A DNA stretch of 64,000 nucleotides from Mesorhizobium shangrilense (GTDB taxonomy: Bacteria > Pseudomonadota > Alphaproteobacteria > Rhizobiales > Rhizobiaceae). A model generated the notes under the pieces. It was given only the letters and a program-made list of their open reading frames with translations, searched no databases and was not told the origin of the DNA. The translations under genes and the position numbers were made by a program. Of this stretch, positions 54,585 through 62,599 are shown piece after piece. Positions within the stretch are counted from its first letter, which is position 1; every line of letters begins with the position of its first letter. The stretch is taken from positions 62,001 through 126,000 of the forward strand of contig NZ_JBEWSZ010000003.1 of NCBI RefSeq assembly GCF_040537815.1. The letters run 5' to 3'.

Positions 54585-55571
54585 ATGGCACGTAAGAATC
54601 TTCTTGCAGGCCTCGTAGAAGCGGAGACCGGCGACCAGGTGTCGTCCACCTCCACTGCAGCATATCCAATCCGCGGCGCTTCGAAATCCATGATCCGCTC
54701 GGTCAACGAGTTGGCAAAGCAAGCGGATGCGTATCTTGAAGGCGAGCATGTGGTCGAACTCGACCCAAACGCAGTCGACGGCTCGTTCGTTTCCGACCGC
54801 ATGGGCGACGACAAGGAACAGTATCAAGAACTGCTGGAAGCGATTCGGGAAAGGGGGCAGGATTCTCCCATACTTGTCCGCCCGCATCCGGGCTCCGACG
54901 GCCGCTACATGATCGTTTTCGGCCATCGCCGAGTCCGAGTCGCCCGCGAACTCGGGCGGAAGGTGAGGGCGGTCGTCAAAGAGATCGACGACAAGACCCA
55001 TGTCATTGCTCAGGGTCAGGAGAATTCCGCTCGGGCAAATCTCAGTTTCATTGAGAAGGCGATGTTTGCAAAGCGTCTTGAGGACTTAGGGTACGACAGA
55101 GATGTCATCTCGTCGGCATTGGCCTCGAACGCCGCTGCGGTCTCGAAGATGGTGTCAGTTGTCACGAGGATTCCTGCATCCGTCATCGGCAGGATTGGAT
55201 CAGCTGCGTCTGTCGGCCGTGAGCGCTGGGTGGAGCTGTCCCTGCTCGCGGGCAAGAAATCCGAAATGGTTGATGCGATCTTGTCAGAACCAGAATTCGC
55301 TGAGTTGGAAAGCAACGAACGCTTCGAAAAGTTGCTAGCGGCATTGAATGCGAAGGGGAAGGTGGTTCGCAAGGCAAATGTGACGTCCGAGGCACGATCC
55401 TGGGCTCCCGAGGACAAATTAATTAGCGTCAGCGTCAAGAAGGCAGGCAAGGCCGTCACAATCGCCGTGAAGGAGAGGGATGGCAGCCGCTTTGGAACGT
55501 GGATTTCCGATAATCTGGGTGACCTTTATGAGGCGTTCAGGAAGTCGGAGAAGACAGCAACGGGAGACTGA
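54585..55571 (+). CDS. repB: RepB, ParB-type partition protein
   Basis: This 328-residue ParB-like protein begins MARKNLLAGLVEAETGDQVS, has the nuclease-like ParB box IRERGQDSPILVRPHPGSDG RYMIVFGHRRVRVARELGRK near residue 85, ENSARANLSFIEKAMFAKRL, and a central helix-turn-helix (VISSALASNAAAVSKMVSVV). The C-terminal dimerisation region is present. It lies 71 bases after repA and should bind the two parS-like sites. Confidence 0.95.
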   Translation: MARKNLLAGLVEAETGDQVSSTSTAAYPIRGASKSMIRSVNELAKQADAYLEGEHVVELDPNAVDGSFVSDRMGDDKEQYQELLEAIRERGQDSPILVRPHPGSDGRYMIVFGHRRVRVARELGRKVRAVVKEIDDKTHVIAQGQENSARANLSFIEKAMFAKRLEDLGYDRDVISSALASNAAAVSKMVSVVTRIPASVIGRIGSAASVGRERWVELSLLAGKKSEMVDAILSEPEFAELESNERFEKLLAALNAKGKVVRKANVTSEARSWAPEDKLISVSVKKAGKAVTIAVKERDGSRFGTWISDNLGDLYEAFRKSEKTATGD

Positions 55572-55582
55572 AACCGCAAAAG

Positions 55583-55631
55583 AAAAAGGCCCCCGAACGT
55601 CACCGTCGCGGAAGCCCTTCTCGTCTGTCGC
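55583..55631 (-). ncRNA. Counter-transcribed RNA (incA type) between repB and repC
   Basis: On the minus strand TTGACA (55666-55661) and GATTCT (55643-55638) are 17 bases apart, a good promoter, predicting a start near 55631. About 25 bases later the transcript forms a GC-rich hairpin (GGGCTTCCGCGAC...GTTCGGGGGCC) followed by TTTTTC at 55587-55582. The result is an RNA of about 50 bases. In repABC plasmids such an antisense RNA at this position controls repC expression and incompatibility. Confidence 0.85.
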
Positions 55632-55724
55632 AAGCTGAGAATCGCATTTCCCCGAATCACTGTCAAGAGTCGTGGCGCCGTTTCGGTGAGCAGATTTCTT
55701 TTGCCTGATTGAAAGGTGAGGGAA

Positions 55725-56930
55725 ATGGAGAGTGGGTACGCGACGACGCCTTTCGGGCGGCGGCCGATGACGCTTGCGCTAGTGCAAGCGAACACGGCAG
55801 CGCGGGAGATACCGGAAGGATCGCTCGTTGAGAAATGGCAGGTCTATCGTTGGCTCTGTGAGGGGAAGTCGATTGTCGGTGTGGGCGATCGCGCCCTGGC
55901 CGTGCTGAGTGGGCTGTTGACCTTCTACCCGGATGACCAGATCAGCGAGGAAAACGGCCTGATGGTCTTTCCGTCGAACGCACAGCTGTCGTTGCGTGCG
56001 CACGGCATGGCCGATTCCACACTACGAAGGAACCTGGCTGAGCTGGTCAATTGCGGCCTGATCATCCGCCGCGATAGCCCCAATGGCAAAAGGTTCGCTC
56101 GCAAGGGGCAGGGGGGGGCTCTTGTGGAAGCGTTTGGGTTCTCGTTGGCGCCACTGCTGATACGAGCTGCGGAGTTTCAGCAGGCGGCTGATCAGGTTCG
56201 CGCCGACAATCGGGCGCTCAAATTGATGCGAGAGCGGATCACGCTCCATCGCCGTGACATCCATAAGCTTGTCGAGGCGGCGATCGAAGAGGCCGTTCCT
56301 GGGGACTGGGGAGCCATCTGGAGACGTTTTCGGGCCATCGTGGATGCAATTCCGCGTCGGGCCGAACTCTCCGAACTGGAAGGGATCGTTACAGAACTCG
56401 CCTTGCTGCATGATGAAGTGGACAGCATGCTGGAAAGCTTCACAAATTCCACGAATCCTAGCGCCAATGAGTCCCAAAGTGAGCGGCAGCAATCTGATTC
56501 AAACACACACTTCACTTTTGTATTTGAACCAGCTTTCGAGAAAAGCAGGGCCGCGGTCGAGCCAGTATCCGTTCCGACCGAGAAGCCGAAAGGCTACCCG
56601 ATAGGACTTGTGCTGAAGGCCTGCCCCGAAATTGCGGACTATGCCGTCAACGGGATCGGGAACTGGCGCGACTTGATGATCACCGCCGCCCAGGTGCGGG
56701 GGTACCTTGGTGTTTCGCCCTCAGCGTATGAGGAGGCCTGCCACGTGATGGGCCAGGAGGTCGCCGCGATCGTCATCGCCTGCATCCTTCAGCGGGCGCA
56801 ACATATCAACTCGGCAGGTGGCTATCTGCGCGTGCTGACCGAAAAGGCGAGGGCAGGGGAGTTCTCTGTTGGACCGATGCTCATGGCGGCTCTTAAGGCC
56901 AATGGGGCAACAGCGAGGATGACCGGTTGA
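55725..56930 (+). CDS. repC: RepC replication initiator
   Basis: This 401-residue RepC has the characteristic ATTPFGRRPMTLALVQ near the N-terminus, the winged-helix region NAQLSLRAHGMADSTLRRNL then AELVNCGLIIRRDSPNGKRF, and VRGYLGVSPSAYEEACHVMG near the C-terminus. ATG 55725 follows AAGGTGAGGGAA; GTG 55716 is possible. RepC initiates replication at an origin normally inside its own coding sequence. A terminator follows at 56972. A second copy of its last 13 codons occurs at 59485-59526. Confidence 0.95.
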   Translation: MESGYATTPFGRRPMTLALVQANTAAREIPEGSLVEKWQVYRWLCEGKSIVGVGDRALAVLSGLLTFYPDDQISEENGLMVFPSNAQLSLRAHGMADSTLRRNLAELVNCGLIIRRDSPNGKRFARKGQGGALVEAFGFSLAPLLIRAAEFQQAADQVRADNRALKLMRERITLHRRDIHKLVEAAIEEAVPGDWGAIWRRFRAIVDAIPRRAELSELEGIVTELALLHDEVDSMLESFTNSTNPSANESQSERQQSDSNTHFTFVFEPAFEKSRAAVEPVSVPTEKPKGYPIGLVLKACPEIADYAVNGIGNWRDLMITAAQVRGYLGVSPSAYEEACHVMGQEVAAIVIACILQRAQHINSAGGYLRVLTEKARAGEFSVGPMLMAALKANGATARMTG

Positions 56931-56971
56931 ACATGCGGGCACCACAGTCTTACGCGGGTGTGCATGTCTTG

Positions 56972-57008
56972 ACAGGACCGACCACTCTTGTGCAATCGGT
57001 CCTGTTTT
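56972..57008 (+). terminator. Rho-independent terminator after repC
   Basis: ACAGGACCGA (56972-56981) and TCGGTCCTGT (56996-57005) form a perfect 10-base stem with a 14-base loop, running into TTTT at 57004-57007. It lies 42 bases after the repC stop and ends the repABC transcript. Confidence 0.82.
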
Positions 57009-57110
57009 GCCCGACGAAGGCGATTAGTTCGGGCTCCTCTCAGTGTCCCGCTCACACAGACGTTCAGTTCGGCGGCAGGAGAGAGCTTCATCACATATTT
57101 TTTGGGCTTT

Positions 57111-58193
57111 TCAGCGCTCGGTGAGAAGCGCCAGCAGGGCCGGATTGATGTAGAGGTTCTCTCGGCCTGCCTTGACTTCCTGCAATAGGCCGTTCTCGAC
57201 AAGGGTCTTTAGATAAACCGATGCCGCCTGCCGTTTGGCTATGCCTGAGGAAACCAGATCGCCAATTCGGCAGTACGGATTGACGAAGATGACCTCCGCC
57301 AGCTCTCGGGAGTAAATCTTTGGTAGATTTTGGCGCAAGCGCTCAGCAGTCTGGTCGAGCAGATCGCGGATGGCACGTATGCGGGCAGTTGACCAACCAG
57401 CTGTTTCGGTCACGGCGTCGAGCATGTAGAGGATCCAACTTTCCCAGGCGCCCTCTGTCGTTACGGCGAGAAGACGGTCGTAGTAGGCCCCTTTGTTCCG
57501 GATAATATAGCGGCTTAGATAGAGCACCGGGATGTCCAATAGTCCCTTGTCAACTAGATAGAGCAGGTTCAGCACACGGCCCGTTCTGCCATTGCCGTCG
57601 ACAAATGGATGGATGGCCTCGAATTGATAGTGCATCACGGCGAGGCGGATCAACGGATCTATGTCCTCGGCCTCATGGATGTAGCGCTCCCAGTTCGCCA
57701 GCTTGTCGCGCAGGAGATCCTGCCCTTCAGGCGGTGTGTATACGACCGCACCCGTCGCCTGGTTGATCAGCGCTGTGCCGGGCGTCGAGCGAATGTCGAG
57801 TTCAACGCCCTTGATTGTGCGGCACACCGCAACGGCGGTTGACGTCGTCACGGGGCGCTCCTTCAGTGTCCGGAATCCCTGATTGAGCGCGGTGCGATAG
57901 CGCAGTGCCTCCTTCGTGGCAGCATCAGCGAGATTCCCGGCTTCATTTGCGAAGCGGAACAACTGGTCCGTCGTGGTGACGATGTTCTCTATTTCGGAAC
58001 TTGCTTGGGCTTCGAGGAGCGGAATAGAGTTGATCAAGACTGCCTGGTTCGGGATAAGCTGACCCGATACCTTAAGCTCTGCTAAGGCTGCGCGCGCCGC
58101 AATGCAGGCCTTGAGCACTCTCTTCGTTTCAACGTCCTCCTTTGGGGGCAGGGGAGGGAGGTCATTGTAGGGCCGGTCAGCCTTAAACGTCAT
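57111..58193 (-). CDS. Fic-domain protein (probable AMP transferase)
   Basis: This roughly 360-residue class II Fic protein has an N-terminal inhibitory helix motif SSEIEN (the SxxxEN type) near residue 60. The canonical active site is HPFVDGNGRTGRVLN near residue 185, and a C-terminal winged-helix region follows with FVNPYCRIGDLVSSGIAKRQ and YLKTLVENGLLQEV. The catalytic His, Phe, Asp, Asn and Arg are all present, so it should transfer AMP to a target protein. ATG 58193 has AGGAA upstream; 58220 is possible. It stands alone between repC and the broken recombinase. An inverted repeat lies just upstream. Confidence 0.9.
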   Translation of the reverse strand: MTFKADRPYNDLPPLPPKEDVETKRVLKACIAARAALAELKVSGQLIPNQAVLINSIPLLEAQASSEIENIVTTTDQLFRFANEAGNLADAATKEALRYRTALNQGFRTLKERPVTTSTAVAVCRTIKGVELDIRSTPGTALINQATGAVVYTPPEGQDLLRDKLANWERYIHEAEDIDPLIRLAVMHYQFEAIHPFVDGNGRTGRVLNLLYLVDKGLLDIPVLYLSRYIIRNKGAYYDRLLAVTTEGAWESWILYMLDAVTETAGWSTARIRAIRDLLDQTAERLRQNLPKIYSRELAEVIFVNPYCRIGDLVSSGIAKRQAASVYLKTLVENGLLQEVKAGRENLYINPALLALLTER

Positions 58194-58230
58194 GTCGATG
58201 ATTCCTTTTTCGACCGACATGTCAGGGTGG

Positions 58231-58253
58231 ATATGTCGTTGGCATCGACATAT
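58231..58253. promoter_or_regulatory. Inverted repeat upstream of the Fic gene
   Basis: ATATGTCG (58231-58238) and CGACATAT (58246-58253) are perfect 8-base mirror arms around TTGGCAT. Further TGTCG/CGACA half-sites lie on both sides (58212-58222, 58263-58290). The dense cluster in front of a Fic gene suggests repression, perhaps by the Fic protein's own winged-helix C-terminus. Confidence 0.6.
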
Positions 58254-58332
58254 CGCCAGATCATGTCGACAGAATCGACTTCTATCGACGTATTGCAATT
58301 GGAGCAAGCTTGGAGCAGAGCTTTGCGGCCGC

Positions 58333-59498
58333 CTACAGCCCTGATGCCTTGGTGAGATTGACAGGGAAACGGTCGCGCCGGCGCTGATAGCCGCGGGTCA
58401 TCTCCGCTGAGGCGTGGCCGAGTTGCTTTTGCACATAGCGCTCGTCGACCTCGGCCGAAGAGGCAAGACCGGCGCGCAAGGAATGCCCGGAGAATTTTTG
58501 CGCGCGCTCGCCTTCGGCCAGGTCACCGTGAACGCCAGCAGCGAGCGCCGCGCGCTTGACCAGGCGCGCGACCTCCTGGTCATTCAGCCGGTCGAGCCCC
58601 ACCGTCTTGCCGTGGCCAGTGACGCGTCGAAACAGAGGGCCGTGGCTGATCCGCGCCAGTCTAAGCCAGATTTGCAGCGCAATAACCGGGCAGGTAGCAT
58701 CGGATGAGCCGCGGCCGACCTCGCGCCAGCCAGTCTTGCCGCCAAGGGAAACGAGCATGCCCTTTTCGAGGACCTCGATTCAGCCACAGCCGTCCTCGAT
58801 TTGATCCTTCGCAACGTCGAGGCCAACGATTTCCGAGCGGCGCAGGCCGCCCGCGAAACCAAGCAGCAGCATGGCCCGGTCGCGCAGACCGCGTAAGCCG
58901 CCACGATCGAGCGTTTCCAGCATGGCCAGAAGATCCTCGGGCAAGATCACTTCCTTCTGCACCGGCGGTTTTGCATGGGTGTTGCGAATGCCGGCAAGCA
59001 CGGTGGTGATGTGACGGTCCTTTCGGTCGAGCGGCTGGCCGCGTTGGGCAAAATTCCAGGTGAGCGACGAAAGTCGGCGTTCGATCGTCGACACCGAGTT
59101 TGGCTTTCTGTCCCCAGTGGACGCGCCGGAAGCGCAGGCTGTGATGTAGAGCCCGACGGTCCGCGGATCGGGGGAAGGGGATCAAGATGCTGGCGCCTGC
59201 ACCAGGCGATGAAATGCTTCCAGTCGGATGCGTAGGCACGGCGGGTGTTGGCTGAACTCGCCGCTTCGACATAGTCGCGGGCACGATCGGCCAGCTTTTC
59301 CAGATGCGCGGGCAGGGGAGGAGCGTTTTTCGGCCCGTCGGGTGCCCGCCCCATTTCCATGACGATGTCGATGATGTCAGGCAACTCGTCGGCCGACTGT
59401 CTAGCGGCAAAAGGGTCGACGATTGCTCGCGTGCTGTGGGACGCTGCTAAGCTCTCCTGAGCATGGTTTTCGAGGTTCTGATCGGCGCTCAAAGCCAA
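58333..59498 (-). pseudogene. Broken tyrosine recombinase (third copy)
   Basis: The protein is closely related to the recombinase at 60679: SSANTRRAYASDWKHFIAWC near the start, GFAGGLRRSEIVGLDVAKDQ, and the catalytic end SGHSLRAGLASSAEVDERYV and EMTRGYQRRRDRFPVN. A frameshift near 59165, in a run of C/G, and a TGA at about 58782 that replaces the Trp of the conserved GWIEV break it into three. Two residues are also missing after GKTGWREV. Its first codons overlap the repC tail fragment. Confidence 0.85.
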
Positions 59499-59526
59499 TG
59501 GGGCAACAGCGAGGATGACCGGATGA
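59485..59526 (+). pseudogene. 3' tail of a second repC gene
   Basis: The 14 codons here, including the stop, encode ALKANGATARMTG, the exact C-terminus of the intact RepC. The 29 bases GCCAATGGGGCAACAGCGAG GATGACCGG are identical to those at the end of repC, while flanking bases differ. It is a remnant of another repC copy, on the same strand, now overlapped by the start of the broken recombinase. Confidence 0.8.
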
Positions 59527-59730
59527 AATGTGAGGGTGCAGGGATTTGCGGGGCAGGGGCGGCTTGATCCGCGTGCGTGCTAGGGCGGAGTGGTGCAATT
59601 TGGCCCGGGTCCGCGGGCGCTCGAGGGGATGCAGCAGCTTAAATTGGTTCGGTCCTGGGCTTGAAAGCTGTCGAGAACTGCCATATCTTTTGCACAAGAA
59701 ATATGACTTTCAATATGGTAGGTAAACCCT

Positions 59731-60120
59731 GTGGCCCACGCACTCAAGAGTCCGGAACAGAATGGACCTCTCATCTTGTCCTATATGGACCGGAACGGGA
59801 AGATTGCGATCGAGCAGGTCGCGGACGGTTTTGGCATGTCCAAGGGCCAGTTGGCCCAGACCGCTGGTCTTGCTCGCGAGACCCTCTATCGGTCAGAGCG
59901 CAGCGCTACGGTTAAGACACAGGGGCGTCTGCGGGAAATGCTTGAGATCATCAGCCGCGTGACGGATTGGGCGGGCGGCAAGGAGCAGGCGATGGCCTGG
60001 TATCGGGCTCAGCCGCTTCCAGCATTTGGCGGACGCACAGCTGAAGCGCTGGTGAAGGAGGGCAAGGCATCTGCGGTGCGTGATTATCTCGATCACATGG
60101 CCGTTGGTGGTTTTGCGTGA
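59731..60120 (+). CDS. Xre/MbcA/ParS-type antitoxin
   Basis: This 129-residue antitoxin has an N-terminal helix-turn-helix, IAIEQVADGFGMSKGQLAQT then AGLARETLYRSERSATVKTQ, and the C-terminal DUF2384-type toxin-binding part, LREMLEIISRVTDWAGGKEQ then AMAWYRAQPLPAFGGRTAEA LVKEGKASAVRDYL. The start is read as GTG 59731. Its stop overlaps the RES toxin's GTG by four bases, so both are translated together. Confidence 0.88.
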   Translation: MAHALKSPEQNGPLILSYMDRNGKIAIEQVADGFGMSKGQLAQTAGLARETLYRSERSATVKTQGRLREMLEIISRVTDWAGGKEQAMAWYRAQPLPAFGGRTAEALVKEGKASAVRDYLDHMAVGGFA

Positions 60121-60635
60121 GGTTCGTCAGAACCTGCTACCGGGCACACGATCCACGTTGGGCATTCAAGCCGACTTCCGGTGAAGGAGCGGCGATTAGA
60201 GGTGCACGATTCAATCCCAAAGGTGTGCCGGCGCTCTATCTGGCGCTGACCCTGATGACAGCGATCAAGGAAGCCAACCAGGGCTTCGCGCAGCGGATCG
60301 ATCCTTGCGTGCTGTGTTCCTATGAGATCGACTGCGACGACATCGCGGATCTGACAACGGAAGAGGCGAGGCGAGAATTTTCTATCGTGTTCGAGGACAT
60401 GGCCTGCGCCTGGGCGACGGCTCTTAGCGACGGAGCGCGCCCGGCGTCCTGGTCCATCTACGACCGGCTGCGACCTCGAAATATTGCCGGCATTGTGGTC
60501 CCAAGTTTCGCGCCGAGCGCCGAGATGGAGGATCGCAACCTGGTCCTTTGGGACTGGGGTCCGGGTCTCCCGCACAAGGTAACTGTATTCGACCCGAGCG
60601 GCCGGTTGCCGAAGGACCAGCTATCTTGGCGATAA
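60117..60635 (+). CDS. RES-domain toxin
   Basis: This 172-residue protein has the RES residues: Arg in RFVRTCYRAHDPRWAF, GAAIRGARFNPKGVPALYLA, Glu in LTLMTAIKEANQGF and Ser/Tyr in RPASWSIYDRLRP. RES toxins degrade NAD+ and are held by a partner Xre/MbcA/ParS antitoxin, encoded immediately upstream with a GTGA overlap. Length and motifs look intact. Confidence 0.9.
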   Translation: MRFVRTCYRAHDPRWAFKPTSGEGAAIRGARFNPKGVPALYLALTLMTAIKEANQGFAQRIDPCVLCSYEIDCDDIADLTTEEARREFSIVFEDMACAWATALSDGARPASWSIYDRLRPRNIAGIVVPSFAPSAEMEDRNLVLWDWGPGLPHKVTVFDPSGRLPKDQLSWR

Positions 60636-60678
60636 CGCACTCTCGGCATCCGACGGGCAGGGCAGGGGCTTTCCTGGC

Positions 60679-61791
60679 CTACAGTCCACTCGCCTTGGTG
60701 AGATTGACACGGAAACGATCGCGTCTGCGCTGATAGCGGCGAGTCATTTCGGCGGAGGCGTGGCCGAGTTGCTTTTGCACATAGCGTTCGTCGACCTCGG
60801 CCGACGAGGCAAGGCCGGCGCGCAATGAGTGGCCAGCAAACTTCGCCTTCCGTTCGCCTTCTGGCAAGTCGCCGCGGATGCCTGCGGCAAGTGCGGCGCG
60901 CTTGACCAGCCGTGCCACCTCCTGGTCATTCAATCTCTCGGCGCCGATGGCCTTGCCTTGCCCGGTGACACGCCGGAACAGGGGGCCGTAACCGATCCTC
61001 GCCAGTTTGAGCCAGGTCTGCATCGCGACAACCGGACAGGTAGCATCCGATGAGCCGCGGCCGATCTCGACCTCACGCCAACCGGTCTTTCCGCGCAGTG
61101 TGACGAGAACACCTTTGTCCAAAACCTCGATCCAGCCGCGGCCGTCCTCGGTTTGATCCCTGGCAACGTCGAGGCCGACGATTTCGGAGCGGCGCAGGCC
61201 GCCAGCGAAGCCAAGCAACAGCATGGCACGGTCGCGCAGGCCGCGCAGCGTGCCGCGGTCGAGGGTCTCGAGCATGGCAATCAGGTCTTCCGGGAGAATG
61301 GCTTCTTTCTGCCGGGGAGGGGAGGCGTGGCTGTTGCGAATTCCGGCCAGCACAGTCGCGATATGCCGGTCTTTTCTGTCCAACGGCTGGCCACGCTGCG
61401 AAAAATTCCAGGTCAGCGAAGAGAGACGGCGCTCAATCGTTGAGACGGAGTTCGGTTTCTTGTCTCCTGTTCCCTTACCGGACGCGCAGGCGGTGATGTA
61501 AAGGCCGACGATCTGCGGATCCGGTGGCAGGAGGTCAACATGCTGACGCCTGCACCAGGCGGCAAAGTGCTTCCAGTCGGATGCGTAGGCGCGACCGGTG
61601 TTGATTGAACTCGCCGCCTCGACATAGTCGCGGGCGCGGTCGGCGAGGCTTTCCAGATGCGCGGGCAGGGGAGGGGCGTCTTGCGGCTCGTCTGGTGTCC
61701 GCCCCATTTCCATGACCAGGTCGATGATGTCGGGGAGATTATCGTTTCCCGAACCTGCAGATGATTCCTGACCGTCATCAGCCATCGTCAT
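60679..61791 (-). CDS. Tyrosine recombinase (right copy)
   Basis: This 370-residue recombinase has the same layout as the left copy: SSINTGRAYASDWKHFAAWC, catalytic Arg in GFAGGLRRSEIVGLDVARDQ, KAKFAGHSLRAGLASSAEVD with HxxR, and Tyr in MTRRYQRRRDRFRVN. It is intact. Its ATG overlaps the vapC stop (ATGA), so vapB, vapC and the recombinase form one transcription unit. It faces away from the DUF1403-scpB pair at 62600, as in the left module but inverted. Confidence 0.92.
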   Translation of the reverse strand: MTMADDGQESSAGSGNDNLPDIIDLVMEMGRTPDEPQDAPPLPAHLESLADRARDYVEAASSINTGRAYASDWKHFAAWCRRQHVDLLPPDPQIVGLYITACASGKGTGDKKPNSVSTIERRLSSLTWNFSQRGQPLDRKDRHIATVLAGIRNSHASPPRQKEAILPEDLIAMLETLDRGTLRGLRDRAMLLLGFAGGLRRSEIVGLDVARDQTEDGRGWIEVLDKGVLVTLRGKTGWREVEIGRGSSDATCPVVAMQTWLKLARIGYGPLFRRVTGQGKAIGAERLNDQEVARLVKRAALAAGIRGDLPEGERKAKFAGHSLRAGLASSAEVDERYVQKQLGHASAEMTRRYQRRRDRFRVNLTKASGL

Positions 61792-62171
61792 GCTGCCTCG
61801 ACATCTGTCTTGGAAAAGTCATTACCGATGAAAAGGAGCGGCTCATCCGAGCGTTTTGCCAATGCGTAGGAGACGCAATCGGCAAAGTTCAAAGCGGCCG
61901 GATGATGGCCCTTGCCGTAGGAGAGCCAAGCTTGGGTGGCCAGATCAACCAATTCGGAGTCAACGGGAATGATGTTGGCCGCGATCTTGTGAAGCCAAAG
62001 ATCGATCTCAGCCAACGCGTGTTCGCCGCGCCTGCTGACCAGCGCCATGCGCGCTTCGAGCACACAGGTCGCCGCAACCAGACGGATTGGATCGGAGACA
62101 AGTGCCGTTTCAAGCCTTGCTGCCTCGGGCTCACTGCACAGGATCGCCACCATGGCTGAGGTGTCGATCAC
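61788..62171 (-). CDS. vapC: VapC-type PIN ribonuclease toxin
   Basis: This 127-residue PIN-domain protein begins MIDTSAMVAILCSEPEAARL, has CVLEARMALVSRRGEHALAE with the second acidic group, and ALNFADCVSYALAKRSDEPL then LFIGNDFSKTDV with the final acidic residues. All four acidic positions are present. The GTG at 62171 follows the vapB stop by two bases. Its stop overlaps the recombinase start. Confidence 0.9.
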   Translation of the reverse strand: MIDTSAMVAILCSEPEAARLETALVSDPIRLVAATCVLEARMALVSRRGEHALAEIDLWLHKIAANIIPVDSELVDLATQAWLSYGKGHHPAALNFADCVSYALAKRSDEPLLFIGNDFSKTDVEAA

Positions 62172-62173
62172 AA

Positions 62174-62431
62174 TCAGTTGGGAATTCCGTGTTCGTCGTA
62201 ACCGATGATCTCCTCGTTCGTGCGATTATCCAGATCGGGCAACCGCGCCAGTCTCTCCCGGATCGCGCGCAGTTCCGCGAGCAGACGCTCCTGCGCAGTG
62301 TCACCGAAACCCAGGCGATGCAGGCGCTCGCTCAGGGCCTGATGAATGGCCGCAGTCTTGCTGATGCCCTGGCGGCGTGCGAGCTCGTCGGCGAGGGCGA
62401 CGGTTGCCGGATTTTTGATGTTGAGGGACAC
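62174..62431 (-). CDS. vapB: VapB-type antitoxin
   Basis: This roughly 85-residue antitoxin begins with LNIKNPATVALADELARRQG, ISKTAAIHQALSERLHRLGF, a ribbon-helix-helix of the Rv0623 type, and ends in an acidic tail. GTG 62431 has GGAG 7 bases upstream and gives the normal family start; the frame extends to 62476. It precedes vapC and the recombinase in one operon. A palindrome lies upstream at 62499-62515. Confidence 0.85.
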   Translation of the reverse strand: MSLNIKNPATVALADELARRQGISKTAAIHQALSERLHRLGFGDTAQERLLAELRAIRERLARLPDLDNRTNEEIIGYDEHGIPN

Positions 62432-62498
62432 GACAGGCTCCAAAAGTCTACCTTTCTGGCAGTTTCTACCCAGCATTTCTAGATTGTCAATAATGAAT

Positions 62499-62515
62499 GA
62501 TAATGCAACATTATC
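62499..62515. promoter_or_regulatory. Perfect palindrome upstream of vapBC
   Basis: GATAATG-CAA-CATTATC is a 17-base perfect inverted repeat, with a partial third half-site (AATGAATGATAATG) before it. The position between divergent vapB and DUF1403 starts fits a VapBC operator. It has no sequence resemblance to the inverted repeat of the left module (49740-49766). Confidence 0.65.
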
Positions 62516-62599
62516 GCTCGTTTTAGCCGCGCGACAGGCTGTGCGTTTTGATGCGAAATTGATGGCAGAAAGCGCACGGCCGCTTTACCCTCTTCAGCA

